Source of the DNA: Pseudomonas saponiphila
GTDB lineage: Bacteria; Pseudomonadota; Gammaproteobacteria; Pseudomonadales; Pseudomonadaceae
Length of the DNA stretch: 64,000 bases
Assembly (NCBI RefSeq): GCF_900105185.1
Contig: NZ_FNTJ01000002.1
Location: forward strand, 186,001-250,000
Reading direction: 5' to 3'
The notes below the pieces were generated by a model. The model searched no databases. It worked only from the letters and a program-made list of their open reading frames with translations, and had not been told where the DNA came from. How positions within the stretch are numbered: the stretch's first letter is position 1; each line of letters begins with the position of its first letter. This document shows, in pieces, positions 7,534-16,170 of the stretch. Position numbers and translations under genes: made by a program.

Positions 7534-8178
7534 ATGGAATTGCAGTACCGCCTCACCCCGGCCCACACCGAAGCCCGACTTGCCGAAACCCTGCCCCAGG
7601 CGCTGCTTGAGCAGGACCAGTTGCAGACGCGGATCGCCAGCGCCACCTCGCGCTGGCAGGGGCGCCTGCTCGGCCCGCTGATCCTGCTGCTGTGCCTGAT
7701 CGTCGCGCCCCTGGCGCTGTATTTTCCCGAGCGGCGCTTCACCCCGGAAAAGATCATCGCCCTGGTGCTCTGCGCGCTGATCTTCATCCCGCTCTGGTGG
7801 CGCTTTTCCGGGCGCCTGATCCAACGCCTGCAAGCCCGCACCCGCCAGCGCAAACCGCTGCGGGGGCTGAATCAGCGGCTGATCGAAGCTCGCCTGCGGG
7901 CACGCCTGAAGGCTGCCGAGGGCACTTACCACCTGAGCTTCGACGACCAGGGCTTGACCCTGAGCAAAGCTCCCCGAGCCAGGAACAGCCTGACCTGGGA
8001 GCAGATCGTGTACCTGCGCGAAGCAGCCAGTTTCTACGATCTGGCCGATGCCCAGATGCAGCGCAAGGGCCAGGCCTGGCGCATCGCCAAACACAGTGAA
8101 CTGATGGACGCCGAGGAATATCAGCAAGGGCTGCAAGCCTTTCTGAGCAAGTGCCCGGTGGCGCCGAGCGCCAACTGA
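7534..8178 (+). CDS. YcxB-like inner-membrane protein
   Basis: A 214-residue protein. A short N-terminal region is followed by two transmembrane helices (about residues 45-64 and 73-92) and a basic cytosolic C-terminal domain. That domain carries YHLSFDDQGLTLSKA...NSLTWEQIVYLRE, the pattern of the YcxB-type domain seen in small two-helix membrane proteins. No molecular function is known. The ATG at 7534 begins the conserved part (MELQYRL). It lies 80 bp after the previous gene and 34 bp before the seven-gene cluster, all on the same strand, so co-transcription is possible. Its own content does not point to biosynthesis. Confidence 0.6.
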   Translation: MELQYRLTPAHTEARLAETLPQALLEQDQLQTRIASATSRWQGRLLGPLILLLCLIVAPLALYFPERRFTPEKIIALVLCALIFIPLWWRFSGRLIQRLQARTRQRKPLRGLNQRLIEARLRARLKAAEGTYHLSFDDQGLTLSKAPRARNSLTWEQIVYLREAASFYDLADAQMQRKGQAWRIAKHSELMDAEEYQQGLQAFLSKCPVAPSAN

Positions 8179-8212
8179 TCACCTCACCCCGAGCCCCACA
8201 AACGGAATTTGC

Positions 8213-9232
8213 ATGCACACATCAGCGTCCTCCCCGCGCACCGCCCGCGCGCTAGCCATCCTCGGCACCGGCCACGCCCTGCCACAGCGGGTGGTCACCA
8301 GTGCCGAGCTGGACCATCAACTGGGCCTGGAATCCGGCAGCGTGGCGCGCATCAGCGGAGTGCAGCAACGCCACGTCGCCGCCCCCGCAGACACCGCCGC
8401 CAGCCTCGGCGCCAGCGCCGCGCGCCAAGCCCTGCACGCGGCCGGCCTGGCGCTGGATCAGCTGGACCTGATCGTCTGCGCCAGCGGCACCCAGGACCAG
8501 GGCATGCCCTGCAACGCCGCGCTGCTGCAACGGGAGCTGGGCCTGGGCCAGTCGGGCATCCCGGCCATGGACATCAACGCCAGCTGCCTGGGCGTTATTG
8601 CCGCCCTGGATACCCTGTCCTGGCCGATCCAGGCCGGGCATTACCGGCGCGTGCTGCTGGTGTGCGCCGACATCGCCTCCTGCGGCCTGGACTGGCAGCA
8701 GGTGGAAGTCTGCGGCATCTTCGGCGACGGCGCGGCGGCGGTGGTGCTGGGCCCGGGCCATGGCGGGCAGAAGCTCCTCGCCTCGCGCCTGAAGACCTAC
8801 GCCGAAGGCGCGGCGCTGTGCCAGATCCCCGCCGGCGGTTCACGCTTTCATCCGCGGCGCATCCAGGTGCCGTTCGAGCCCCTGACCAGCTTCGCCATGC
8901 AGGGCAAGGGCGTGTTCCGTCTCGCCGCCAAGCACCTGCCCGAGCTGCTGGACGATTTGCTGCAGCAAGCCGGGCTGACACTGGGGGATATCGACTGGGT
9001 CATCCCCCATCAAGCCAGCCAGCAGGCCATGCAGCACGCAGCCAAGCGCCTGAGCCTGGGGCCGGACAAAGTCATCGATATCTTTGCCCGGCACGGCAAT
9101 CAGGTGGCGGCCTCGCTGCCCACCGCCCTGGACATCGCGGTGCGCGACGGGCGCATTCAACGCGGGCAGACCCTGCTGCTGATCGGCACCGGCGCGGGCC
9201 TGTCCCTCGGCGGCATGATCCTGGAGTTCTGA
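8213..9232 (+). CDS. Ketosynthase III (FabH/OleA-like), first gene of an unknown biosynthetic cluster
   Basis: A 339-residue thiolase-fold condensing enzyme. The FabH-type triad is complete: Cys125 in NASCLG, His266 in VIPHQAS and Asn296 in RHGNQVAAS. The family joins an acyl-CoA to a malonyl-ACP or to a second acyl unit. It is unlikely to be the housekeeping FabH because it heads a seven-gene overlapping cluster with a reductase and ligases rather than fab genes. Pairing with an OleD-like dehydrogenase recalls olefin and beta-lactone pathways, but no OleB or OleC is recognisable. A FabH-type starter condensation for a secondary metabolite is the best guess. Confidence 0.85.
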   Translation: MHTSASSPRTARALAILGTGHALPQRVVTSAELDHQLGLESGSVARISGVQQRHVAAPADTAASLGASAARQALHAAGLALDQLDLIVCASGTQDQGMPCNAALLQRELGLGQSGIPAMDINASCLGVIAALDTLSWPIQAGHYRRVLLVCADIASCGLDWQQVEVCGIFGDGAAAVVLGPGHGGQKLLASRLKTYAEGAALCQIPAGGSRFHPRRIQVPFEPLTSFAMQGKGVFRLAAKHLPELLDDLLQQAGLTLGDIDWVIPHQASQQAMQHAAKRLSLGPDKVIDIFARHGNQVAASLPTALDIAVRDGRIQRGQTLLLIGTGAGLSLGGMILEF

Positions 9233-10239
9233 TGAAAATCCTGGTCACCGGTGGCACCGGTTTTATCGGACGGCATCTGGTGTGGAAGCTGGCCGCCGAA
9301 GGCTGCCAAGTGCAGTTCAGCGGACGCAACCCCGAGGCGGCGGCCGAGGTGATTGCCCACAGCCCGGCGCCGGTGCACTGGCTGCCCCTGGAGCACGGCA
9401 GCCCATTGGCCAAGCGCCAGCTGGCCGATGCCAGCCAGGAGCATGACGCCATCGTGCATTGCGCCGCGCTGTCCTCGCCCTGGGGTTCGCCCCAGGCCTT
9501 TGCCCGGGCCAACCTCGACTCCACCGCCGAGGTGATCCACGCCTGCGACAAGAACCGCATCCCGCGCTTGGTGCATATCTCCACCCCGAGCCTGTATTTC
9601 GACTTCAGCGACCGCCTGGGTATCCGCGAAGACCAGCCGCTGCCGCCGCCGGTGAACGACTACGCGCGCAGCAAGGCCCAGGCCGAAACCCTGCTGGGCG
9701 CGGCGGGCCTGCCCGAGTGCGTGATCCTGCGGCCCCGGGCGGTGTTCGGCCCCTGGGACGCAACCCTGATGCCGCGCCTGCTGCGGGTGATGCAACGCGG
9801 GTCGATTCCGCTGATGCGCGGCGGCCGGGCCCAGCTGGACCTGACCTGCGTCGACAATCTGGTGCACGCCGTATGGCTGGCCCTGACCCAGCCCCTGCCG
9901 CGCCCGCTGTGCGTCTACAACCTGAGCAACGCCACGCCCCTGGCCTTCCGGGATCTGTTGCAACAGCTGGCCGAGCACTTCCAGCTGCCGCTGCGCACCC
10001 GCCGCCTGCCCTGGCCCCTGGTGCATGGCGTGGCGCACCTGCTGGAACTCAAGGCGCGCCTGGGCAGCGGCGCCGAACCCTTGATCACCCGCTACGGCGC
10101 CGGCGTCCTGGCCTTCAGCCAGACCCTGGACATCAGCGCCATCCAGCGCGAGCTGGGCTACCGCCCGGTGATCAGCCAGGAACAGGGCATCCTCCAGCAC
10201 GCCCAATGGTGGCGGGACCAACTGAGGCAACGACCATGA
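9232..10239 (+). CDS. NAD(P)-dependent extended SDR reductase/epimerase, OleD-like
   Basis: A 335-residue extended short-chain dehydrogenase. It opens with the Rossmann motif VTGGTGFIG (residues 5-13) and has the active-site pair Tyr-x3-Lys in YARSK (about 143-147). The family oxidises, reduces or epimerises small hydroxy or keto substrates, so here it may reduce a beta-keto product of the ketosynthase. Its ATG shares one base with the ketosynthase stop (TGATG), indicating translational coupling. The C-terminal half shows the usual substrate-binding region (GGRAQLDLTCVDNL). Sugar epimerase activity is possible but less likely given the neighbours. Confidence 0.8.
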   Translation: MKILVTGGTGFIGRHLVWKLAAEGCQVQFSGRNPEAAAEVIAHSPAPVHWLPLEHGSPLAKRQLADASQEHDAIVHCAALSSPWGSPQAFARANLDSTAEVIHACDKNRIPRLVHISTPSLYFDFSDRLGIREDQPLPPPVNDYARSKAQAETLLGAAGLPECVILRPRAVFGPWDATLMPRLLRVMQRGSIPLMRGGRAQLDLTCVDNLVHAVWLALTQPLPRPLCVYNLSNATPLAFRDLLQQLAEHFQLPLRTRRLPWPLVHGVAHLLELKARLGSGAEPLITRYGAGVLAFSQTLDISAIQRELGYRPVISQEQGILQHAQWWRDQLRQRP

Positions 10240-11090
10240 GCCGCAGCGTGCGCTTGAAGATCCTCCGGGCCGGCTGGTGCCAGCACCTGGAATGCATGGC
10301 CGACCGTGGCGGGCGCCTGGCGCCGGTGCAGTTTCCGGCGCTGTGCGGGCTGATCCAGCACCCAGAGCACGGCTGGATTCTGTACGACACCGGCTACGCC
10401 GAGCACTTCTTCCAGGCCACCCGCACCCTGCCCGAGCGCCTGTACCGCAGCGCGGTGCCGGTGCAACTGCCGGTGGTGGAACAGTTGGGCGCGCAGTTGC
10501 ATGAGCTGGGCATCGGGCCGGGGGATATCCGCCAGGTGATCATTTCCCACTTCCACGCCGATCACATCGCCGGGCTGCGGGATTTTGCCAATGCGCGCTT
10601 CATTGCCCTGCAAGCCGATTACCGGCATATAGAAAGCCTGCGCGGCCAGCGTTGGCGCGCCACCCTCTGCGGCCATTTGCCGGGCTTGCTGCCGGACGAC
10701 TTCAGCGCCCGCCTGCGCCTGGCCGACGCCAGCCCCAGCTGCGCCCTGCCGGACTGGATGGCGCCCTTCGAGCAAGGCCTGGACCTGTTCGGCGATGGCA
10801 GCCTGATCGGCGTGCCGCTGCCGGGGCACAGTGAAGGCCAGCTGGGCCTGTTCATCCCCGACGCCCAGGGCCGGCCGGTGTTCCTGGTGGCCGACGCCTG
10901 CTGGTCGGTGCCGGCCTGCCGCGCCGAGCGCCTGCCCGCCGCCCCGGCGCTGTGGCTGGCCAGCGCCGACCGCCAGCAGTACGTGCGTACCTATCGCGGC
11001 CTGGGCCAGTTGATCCGCCGCGAGCCAGCGGTGGCGGTGCTGCCGTCCCATTGCACCCAGGCCTGGGAGGCGTTCGCCAATGAACAGTGA
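10236..11090 (+). CDS. Metallo-beta-lactamase-fold hydrolase
   Basis: A 284-residue MBL-fold protein with the dinuclear metal motif HFHADH (residues 105-110), a further His in PGHSEGQ (His198) and the bridging Asp220 in FLVADACW. The family hydrolyses thioesters, lactones and similar bonds. N-acyl-homoserine lactonases are among its relatives by this layout. In this cluster it may release or edit an acyl intermediate, or cleave a lactone. Its ATG overlaps the preceding stop by four bases (ATGA) and its end overlaps the next gene by 11 bp. Confidence 0.82.
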   Translation: MSRSVRLKILRAGWCQHLECMADRGGRLAPVQFPALCGLIQHPEHGWILYDTGYAEHFFQATRTLPERLYRSAVPVQLPVVEQLGAQLHELGIGPGDIRQVIISHFHADHIAGLRDFANARFIALQADYRHIESLRGQRWRATLCGHLPGLLPDDFSARLRLADASPSCALPDWMAPFEQGLDLFGDGSLIGVPLPGHSEGQLGLFIPDAQGRPVFLVADACWSVPACRAERLPAAPALWLASADRQQYVRTYRGLGQLIRREPAVAVLPSHCTQAWEAFANEQ

Positions 11091-12438
11091 ACGCCTGCTG
11101 GGCACCCTGCGCAGCATCGGCGCCTTCGTGTTCAGTCGCTACGTGCTGCGCTTTCGCCGCCGCGAGCGCCTGGAAGCCTGGCAGGCCCGGCGCCTGCGGC
11201 ACTTCATGGCCAAGGTCATGCCCCGTGGGCAGCGCTTCAAAGGGCTGCCCCACGGCGGCCTGCAGAGCCTGCCGATCATGGACAAGGCAGCGCTGATGAG
11301 CGATTTCGCCGGCTTCAACACCCGCGCCCTGAGCCTGGAGCAGGTGTTGCCGGTGGCCCTTGAAGCGGAACAGTCACGGGACTTCAGCCCGACCCTGGGC
11401 GACATCACCGTGGGCCTGTCCAGCGGCACCTCGGGGGCCCAGGGGGTATTCCTGGTCAGTAGCGTGGAGCGCCAGCGCTGGGCCGGCATCCTGCTGGCGC
11501 GGACCCTGCCCCGGGCCTTGCTGCCGCGGCTACTGTGCCCGTGGCTGGCGCCGCTGCGCATCGCCTTCTTCCTGCGGGCCAATAGCCGTCTGTACACCAC
11601 CCTGGCCAGCCGCCGCATCGACTTTGCCTTTCATGACCTGACCCTGGGGCTGGGCGCATCCCTGGAGCACCTGAACCAGCAGCAACCGGACGTGCTGGTG
11701 GCGCCGGCCACAGTGCTGCGCGGGCTGGCCCAGGCGGCCCTGGCCGGGCAGTTGACGATCCGCCCGCAACACATTCTGTCGGTGGCCGAAGTGCTGGAAA
11801 GCACTGACGCCGAGCTGGTCCGGCAAGCCTTCGGGCGCCAGCCCCGGCAGATCTATCAGGCCAGCGAAGGCTTTCTCGGCTACAGCTGCGAGGCCGGCAC
11901 CCTGCACCTGAACGAAAGCCACCTGCACATCGAGCCGCAGTGGCTGGACCCGCAACGCTCGCGCTTTCAGCCGATCATCACCGACTTTTCCCGGCGTACG
12001 CAGTTGATCGTGCGTTATCGCCTCAATGACATCCTGCGGGTGGCCGAGGCGCCCTGCCCCTGTGGCCGCGCAGAGCGGGCCATCGCCGCCGTGGAAGGCC
12101 GCGCCGACGAGATTCTCTGGCTGCCCCGGCTCCACGGCCAGACGCTGGGACCGCTCTACCCCGACCTATTGCGCCGAGCCCTGCTGATGCTCGGCGCAGC
12201 GCTTGAAGAGTACGAGATTCACCAGCGCGGCCTGCTCTGGCAGATCAACCTGCGCGCCTCGGGCGACTACCACCAGCTGTGCCAGCGTTTGCGCGAGGCA
12301 CTGGCCGAGCTGTGTGCACAACAGACGCTAGCGCCGCCGAGCCTGAGCTTCGGCCACTGGCAAGCGCCGCCGCCACAGACCAAGAGACGCCGCCTGCTGA
12401 TGCTGCAACTGCCCGAGGGACTGCCATGCATGTACTGA
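11080..12438 (+). CDS. F390-synthetase/CapK-like adenylate-forming enzyme
   Basis: A 452-residue adenylating enzyme of the coenzyme F390 synthetase/CapK/PaaK group. The phosphate-binding loop is SSGTSG (residues 114-119). An adenine-site motif YQASEG sits at 259-264, the hinge-type RYRLNDI is at 312-318, and a CPCG motif (326-329) is typical of the PaaK/CapK branch. It should activate a carboxylate as the acyl-AMP. F420 genes are absent, so the true F390 reaction is not expected. A family called putative adenylate-forming enzyme (TIGR02304) fits this description, from memory. It overlaps both neighbours. Confidence 0.78.
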   Translation: MNSERLLGTLRSIGAFVFSRYVLRFRRRERLEAWQARRLRHFMAKVMPRGQRFKGLPHGGLQSLPIMDKAALMSDFAGFNTRALSLEQVLPVALEAEQSRDFSPTLGDITVGLSSGTSGAQGVFLVSSVERQRWAGILLARTLPRALLPRLLCPWLAPLRIAFFLRANSRLYTTLASRRIDFAFHDLTLGLGASLEHLNQQQPDVLVAPATVLRGLAQAALAGQLTIRPQHILSVAEVLESTDAELVRQAFGRQPRQIYQASEGFLGYSCEAGTLHLNESHLHIEPQWLDPQRSRFQPIITDFSRRTQLIVRYRLNDILRVAEAPCPCGRAERAIAAVEGRADEILWLPRLHGQTLGPLYPDLLRRALLMLGAALEEYEIHQRGLLWQINLRASGDYHQLCQRLREALAELCAQQTLAPPSLSFGHWQAPPPQTKRRRLLMLQLPEGLPCMY

Positions 12439-13580
12439 TTCTCGGCGCCCGCGCCCCGGCCTGCCTGGAGTGGGCCCGGGCCTTTAGCCAAGCCGGCTGG
12501 ACGGTGACCGTGGCCGATTCCCTGGCCCAACCCCTGAGCCGCTTCAGCCGCGCCGCCCGGCACTTCGTGCGCCTGCCGGAGCCGCGCCACGACCCGGACG
12601 CCTGGATCGAAGCCCTGGCCGGGGTGATCCGCCAACAGGCCATCGACCTGCTGCTGCCCACCTGTGAAGAGGTGTTCTACCTGGCCCACGGCCTTGAGCG
12701 CCTACGACCTTTGTGCCGGGTGTTCACCAGCGACTTCGAGTTGCTGCACCGCCTGCACCACAAGGGCGATTTCGCCGCCATGACCCAAGGCTGGGATGTG
12801 GCCACGCCACCGACCCAGGTGCTGCACGACCCGGCCGGGGTGCAGGCTCTGGCGGCCGAGCACGACGCCCTGGTGTTCAAGCCGGCCTATTCGCGCTTCG
12901 CCTCCCAGACCCTGATCCGCCCGAGCCCGGCGCAACTGGCCAAGGTCCGGCCCAGCGCCGAGGCGCCCTGGGTGGCCCAGCAGTTTGTCCCCGGCCAGGA
13001 ACATTGCAGTTTCAGCGTGCTGGTGGACGGCCAGTTGCGCGCCCACAGCAGCTACCAGCCGCGCTACCGGGTCGGGCGCGGCTCGGGGATCTACTTCCAC
13101 AGCGGAGCCCCGGCGCCGGTCCGCGCCTTTTTGGAACAGTTCGGCCGGGCCACCGGCTACACCGGGCAAGTGGGTTTTGACTTTATCGAGGACCAGCAAG
13201 GCCGCTTCCATGTGCTGGAGTGCAACCCCAGGGCCACCAGCGGCGTGCACCTGTTCGACGACCAGCGGCTGCAACTAGTGGCGGCGCTCGGCAGCGAAGC
13301 CAGCGAGACGCTGCAAGCGACCCTGGAACCCCGGATGATCGCCCTGGCCATGCTGCTTCTGGCGGCGCCGCAACGGGCCTTGAGCCGCACGTTCTGGCAC
13401 GACTACCAACAAGCCCGGGACGTGATAGTGCAGGACGGCGATCGCGGCCCGCTGACTGCCCAGCTGCTGAGCCTGGGCGAGATCATCGGCCGCGCCCTGA
13501 CCCGCCGCTGCGGGCTGCTGGCCGCCTCCACCGCCGACATCGAGTGGAACGGCCAGCCCCTGGGAGCACCGCGCCGGTGA
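12426..13580 (+). CDS. ATP-grasp carboxylate-amine ligase
   Basis: A 384-residue ATP-grasp protein starting MHVLILGARAPACLEWARAF, a Rossmann-like pre-ATP-grasp domain. It has the ATP lysine in VFKPAYSR (Lys152), an acidic GFDFIED (about 250-256) and the metal-binding VLECNPRATSG (Glu265, Asn267), the diagnostic ATP-grasp end. Such enzymes join a carboxylate to an amine or thiol through an acyl-phosphate. Within this cluster it may attach an amino acid or amine to the activated product. Its start lies 13 bp inside the previous gene. No carbamoyl-phosphate synthase features are present. Confidence 0.8.
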   Translation: MHVLILGARAPACLEWARAFSQAGWTVTVADSLAQPLSRFSRAARHFVRLPEPRHDPDAWIEALAGVIRQQAIDLLLPTCEEVFYLAHGLERLRPLCRVFTSDFELLHRLHHKGDFAAMTQGWDVATPPTQVLHDPAGVQALAAEHDALVFKPAYSRFASQTLIRPSPAQLAKVRPSAEAPWVAQQFVPGQEHCSFSVLVDGQLRAHSSYQPRYRVGRGSGIYFHSGAPAPVRAFLEQFGRATGYTGQVGFDFIEDQQGRFHVLECNPRATSGVHLFDDQRLQLVAALGSEASETLQATLEPRMIALAMLLLAAPQRALSRTFWHDYQQARDVIVQDGDRGPLTAQLLSLGEIIGRALTRRCGLLAASTADIEWNGQPLGAPRR

Positions 13581-14716
13581 AGCTGCTGATGCCCGAACAG
13601 CTTGCCCAGCAAGCGCCGAGCGCCGACGACAGCCACGCCCGGCGTTACGTGCGCACCTGCGCCGGCGGCGCGCTGATCGGCAATGTCAGCACCGCCCTGG
13701 CCCTGCTGGACACCGGCGCGCAGCAGTTCCCGGTAAGCATCAACCACGGCCACGACCCGGTGGATAACTGCTACGTGGTGTCGCCGCAAACCGCCTACAG
13801 CGGCTACGCCCGGGAAGAACTGCAACGCCTGAAACGGCCCTGGCTGGCCTGGCCGCTGAAGCTGCTGACTCAGGGCGTGGACCGGCTGCTGAGCGCGGCC
13901 AAGGTCGACCGGCTGGTGCAGGTCAACAACTGGCTGCTGTCCACCAACCTCTACCCACCCGACTGGGACGGCGCGGATTTGCCGGCCATCACCGAACTGC
14001 TGCGCCGACAGTTTCCCGACCACGGCTTCGGCTTTCGCTCGCTCAACGACTTCAGCAACCACGAGCTGCGCAAGCGCCTGCAAGCCCTGGGCTACCTGGC
14101 GATTCCCAGCCGCCAGGTGTACCTGTTCGACGGCCGCGAGGGCGAGAAGTCCGCCTTCCTGCGCCACCACAACACCCGCCTGGACGCCACCCTGCTGCGC
14201 CGCAGCCCGTATACGGTGGTGCCCGGTAGCGAGTTGAACGAGGCCGATTTCCAGCGCATCGAGCAGTTGTACAACCTGCTGTACCTGGATAAATACAGCC
14301 GCCTCAACCCCCACTACAGCGCCCAATGGCTGCAACGCGGGCAGACCGAAGGCTGGCTGGAGGTGCGCGCCCTGCGCAACGCCGAGGGGCGCATCGACGG
14401 TGCCCTGGGCTGGTTCGCCAACAGCAGCCTGATCAGCACGCCCATCGTCGGTTACGACACCGCCCTGCCCCAGCGCGCCGGGCTGTACCGGCAACTGACC
14501 AGGCTGTGCCTGCAAGAAGCGGCGGACCGGCGGCAGGTGCTCAACTTCAGCTCCGGCGCGGCGGCCTTCAAGCGCCTGCGCGGTGGCCAGCCCGAGATTG
14601 AATACAGCCTGATTCACGTCGCCCACCTGCCCTGGCCGCGCAGGCTGGTGTGGCAACTGATGGGCCTGCTGTTGCAACGGATAGGCGTACCGCTGATGAG
14701 GAAGCTCAAACTGTGA
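13577..14716 (+). CDS. FemAB/GNAT-like acyltransferase
   Basis: A 379-residue protein with a GTG start overlapping the previous stop (GTGA); an in-frame ATG lies at 13589. The first 100 residues carry no known motif I recognise. The C-terminal half (about 190-350) has the pattern of Acetyltransf_6/FemAB-type GNAT folds, including LYLDKYSRLNPHYSAQWL and WFANSSLISTPIVGYD. Such enzymes transfer acyl or aminoacyl groups, so it may cap an amine formed by the ATP-grasp ligase. The assignment to the fold is by pattern only, without a clear acetyl-CoA pyrophosphate loop, and is the least certain in the cluster. Confidence 0.6.
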   Translation: MKLLMPEQLAQQAPSADDSHARRYVRTCAGGALIGNVSTALALLDTGAQQFPVSINHGHDPVDNCYVVSPQTAYSGYAREELQRLKRPWLAWPLKLLTQGVDRLLSAAKVDRLVQVNNWLLSTNLYPPDWDGADLPAITELLRRQFPDHGFGFRSLNDFSNHELRKRLQALGYLAIPSRQVYLFDGREGEKSAFLRHHNTRLDATLLRRSPYTVVPGSELNEADFQRIEQLYNLLYLDKYSRLNPHYSAQWLQRGQTEGWLEVRALRNAEGRIDGALGWFANSSLISTPIVGYDTALPQRAGLYRQLTRLCLQEAADRRQVLNFSSGAAAFKRLRGGQPEIEYSLIHVAHLPWPRRLVWQLMGLLLQRIGVPLMRKLKL

Positions 14717-15729
14717 ACAGTCACTCGGGCTGGTGGCCCGTCGCCCTGAGCCGACAGCTGCGCAAGCAACCTTTGGCCTGCACCCTGCACGGCGTGCCGC
14801 TGGTGCTGTTCCGCGACGCCAACGGCGCCCCCGCCGTATTGCCGGACCGCTGCCCCCATCGCTTCGCGCCACTGAGCGCCGGGCGGGTTCGGGACGGGCA
14901 GATCCAGTGCCCCTATCACGGCTGGCGCTTCGACCCCCAGGGCCGCTGCACCCAGTTGCCCGGCCAGGCGCAGCAGCGTTGCAGCCAGCCGTTGCTGCAA
15001 CCCCTGCACAGCTGCGAAGCCCAGGGGCTGGTGTGGGCCAGCCTGGCCCGCGAGCGGCCCAATACGCCACCGGTGGCCGCCGCCGAGCAGGCCCAGGCGC
15101 TGGATGTGTTCTGGATCAGCGACCGGGTGCAATGCAGCTTGCAGGACGCTGCGGAGAACTTCCTCGACGGCTTCCACACCCATTTCGTGCACGCGGGCTG
15201 GATTCGCCACGACCGCCAGCGCCAGCGCATTCGCGCCTGGGTGCATCAGCTGGATGACGGGGTTGAAGCGCAGTACAGCGAAGAAGGCACCCAATCCGGG
15301 CTGATTTCGCGGCTGTTCGAGGGTGAACGCGGCCTCAGCATGGGCCGCTTCCGCCTGCCGGGGCTGGCGGAAATCGAATACCGCGACCGCCAGGGCCGGC
15401 TCAACCTGCTGGTCAGCGCCTGGCTGAGCCCGGCCGCCGAGAGCCAACTGCAGCTGTTCGCGCGCATCGCCACGGCCCGGGGCCGCCTGCCGGGCTGGCT
15501 CAAGCGCGGCGTGCTGCAGCCTTTGTTCAAGGTGATCCTCAAGCAGGACCGGCAGATCCTCGAACAGGTCAGCGCCAACCAGCAAAGCTTCGCCCAGGTG
15601 CCGCTGCGCTGGCAGCGGCCCACGCCCCTGGACAGCTCGCTGGATCTGCTGGGGCCGTGGATCCGGCAATTACTGGAGCAAGGTGAACTGCAGGACTTTC
15701 AAGAACGCCGAGAGGAATTCTGGCTGTAA
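14713..15729 (+). CDS. Rieske non-haem iron oxygenase
   Basis: A 338-residue oxygenase alpha-subunit-like protein with a GTG start overlapping the previous stop (GTGA). The Rieske [2Fe-2S] ligands are in CPH (Cys47, His49) and CPYHGW (Cys66, His69). The mononuclear iron site is N-x2-D-x2-H-x4-H: Asn149, Asp152, His155 and His160 in NFLDGFHTHFVH. The family hydroxylates, desaturates or demethylates. No ferredoxin or reductase partner lies in the window. As last gene it may tailor the finished scaffold. A REP unit starts five bases after its stop, marking the probable end of the operon. Confidence 0.85.
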   Translation: MNSHSGWWPVALSRQLRKQPLACTLHGVPLVLFRDANGAPAVLPDRCPHRFAPLSAGRVRDGQIQCPYHGWRFDPQGRCTQLPGQAQQRCSQPLLQPLHSCEAQGLVWASLARERPNTPPVAAAEQAQALDVFWISDRVQCSLQDAAENFLDGFHTHFVHAGWIRHDRQRQRIRAWVHQLDDGVEAQYSEEGTQSGLISRLFEGERGLSMGRFRLPGLAEIEYRDRQGRLNLLVSAWLSPAAESQLQLFARIATARGRLPGWLKRGVLQPLFKVILKQDRQILEQVSANQQSFAQVPLRWQRPTPLDSSLDLLGPWIRQLLEQGELQDFQERREEFWL

Positions 15730-15733
15730 TCCC

Positions 15734-15815
15734 GCAGGAGCCGGCTTGCCGGCGAACCAGCCCTCAAGACGGGCGCCGCTCAAGCGGGCCCCTTCGCTGG
15801 CAAGCCAGCTCCTAC
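15734..15815. repeat. REP/REPIN unit after the Rieske gene
   Basis: Inverted pair GCAGGAGCCGGCTTGCCGGCG and CGCTGGCAAGCCAGCTCCTAC with about 40 bp between them. It is a slightly diverged member of the REP family seen throughout the window. Confidence 0.9.
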
Positions 15816-15968
15816 GGTTGGCAACGGTATCACGGGGCTGATGCGGGCCCCTTGGGGCCCCTGTTCGCGGGGTGTTGCAGGGCGTGACAAGAACCGTTTC
15901 AGCCCGCCGCCGGCACTGCCGTTCCTCGGCTCGACACGCAACATGCAGACGGCGAGCCCGCGCACCGG

Positions 15969-16110
15969 TATAGTGCGCCCCCTCTTCACGTGGACAGCCG
16001 TCGGTAACGAGGCTCGCCCCACGGGAAACCCGAACTAATAACAACCCGCGAAAGATAGAACCGGGACGAACACTCGCCCCACCGCTCTGCCGTGCGTGCA
16101 ATCAGCGGTG
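15969..16110 (+). promoter_or_regulatory. Promoter -10 and structured leader of the alanine/sodium symporter gene
   Basis: TATAGT at 15969-15974 is a -10 candidate with a weak -35. The roughly 180-nt leader that follows can form a nested stem (CGTGG 15989-15993 with CCACG 16019-16023, AGCC/GGCT inside) and a 7-bp stem CACCGCT/AGCGGTG (16080-16086 with 16104-16110). The text CTCGCCCCAC occurs twice (16014-16023 and 16073-16082). It lacks the conserved cores of the glycine riboswitch. From 15816 to 15968 I see nothing else. Confidence 0.4.
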
Positions 16111-16170
16111 TAACTGAATGTTTCCGTCCGTTCCGCTTTTGCCTACACAAAAAACAGCGAGGAATAATCC

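Noticed and set aside
8213..9232. Ketosynthase III taken as housekeeping FabH
   Set aside because: No fab genes nearby and membership in an overlapping cluster with ligases and an oxygenase make a dedicated biosynthetic role more likely.
15975..16170. Glycine riboswitch before the AGCS symporter
   Set aside because: The conserved glycine-aptamer core elements are not seen; only generic stems are present.
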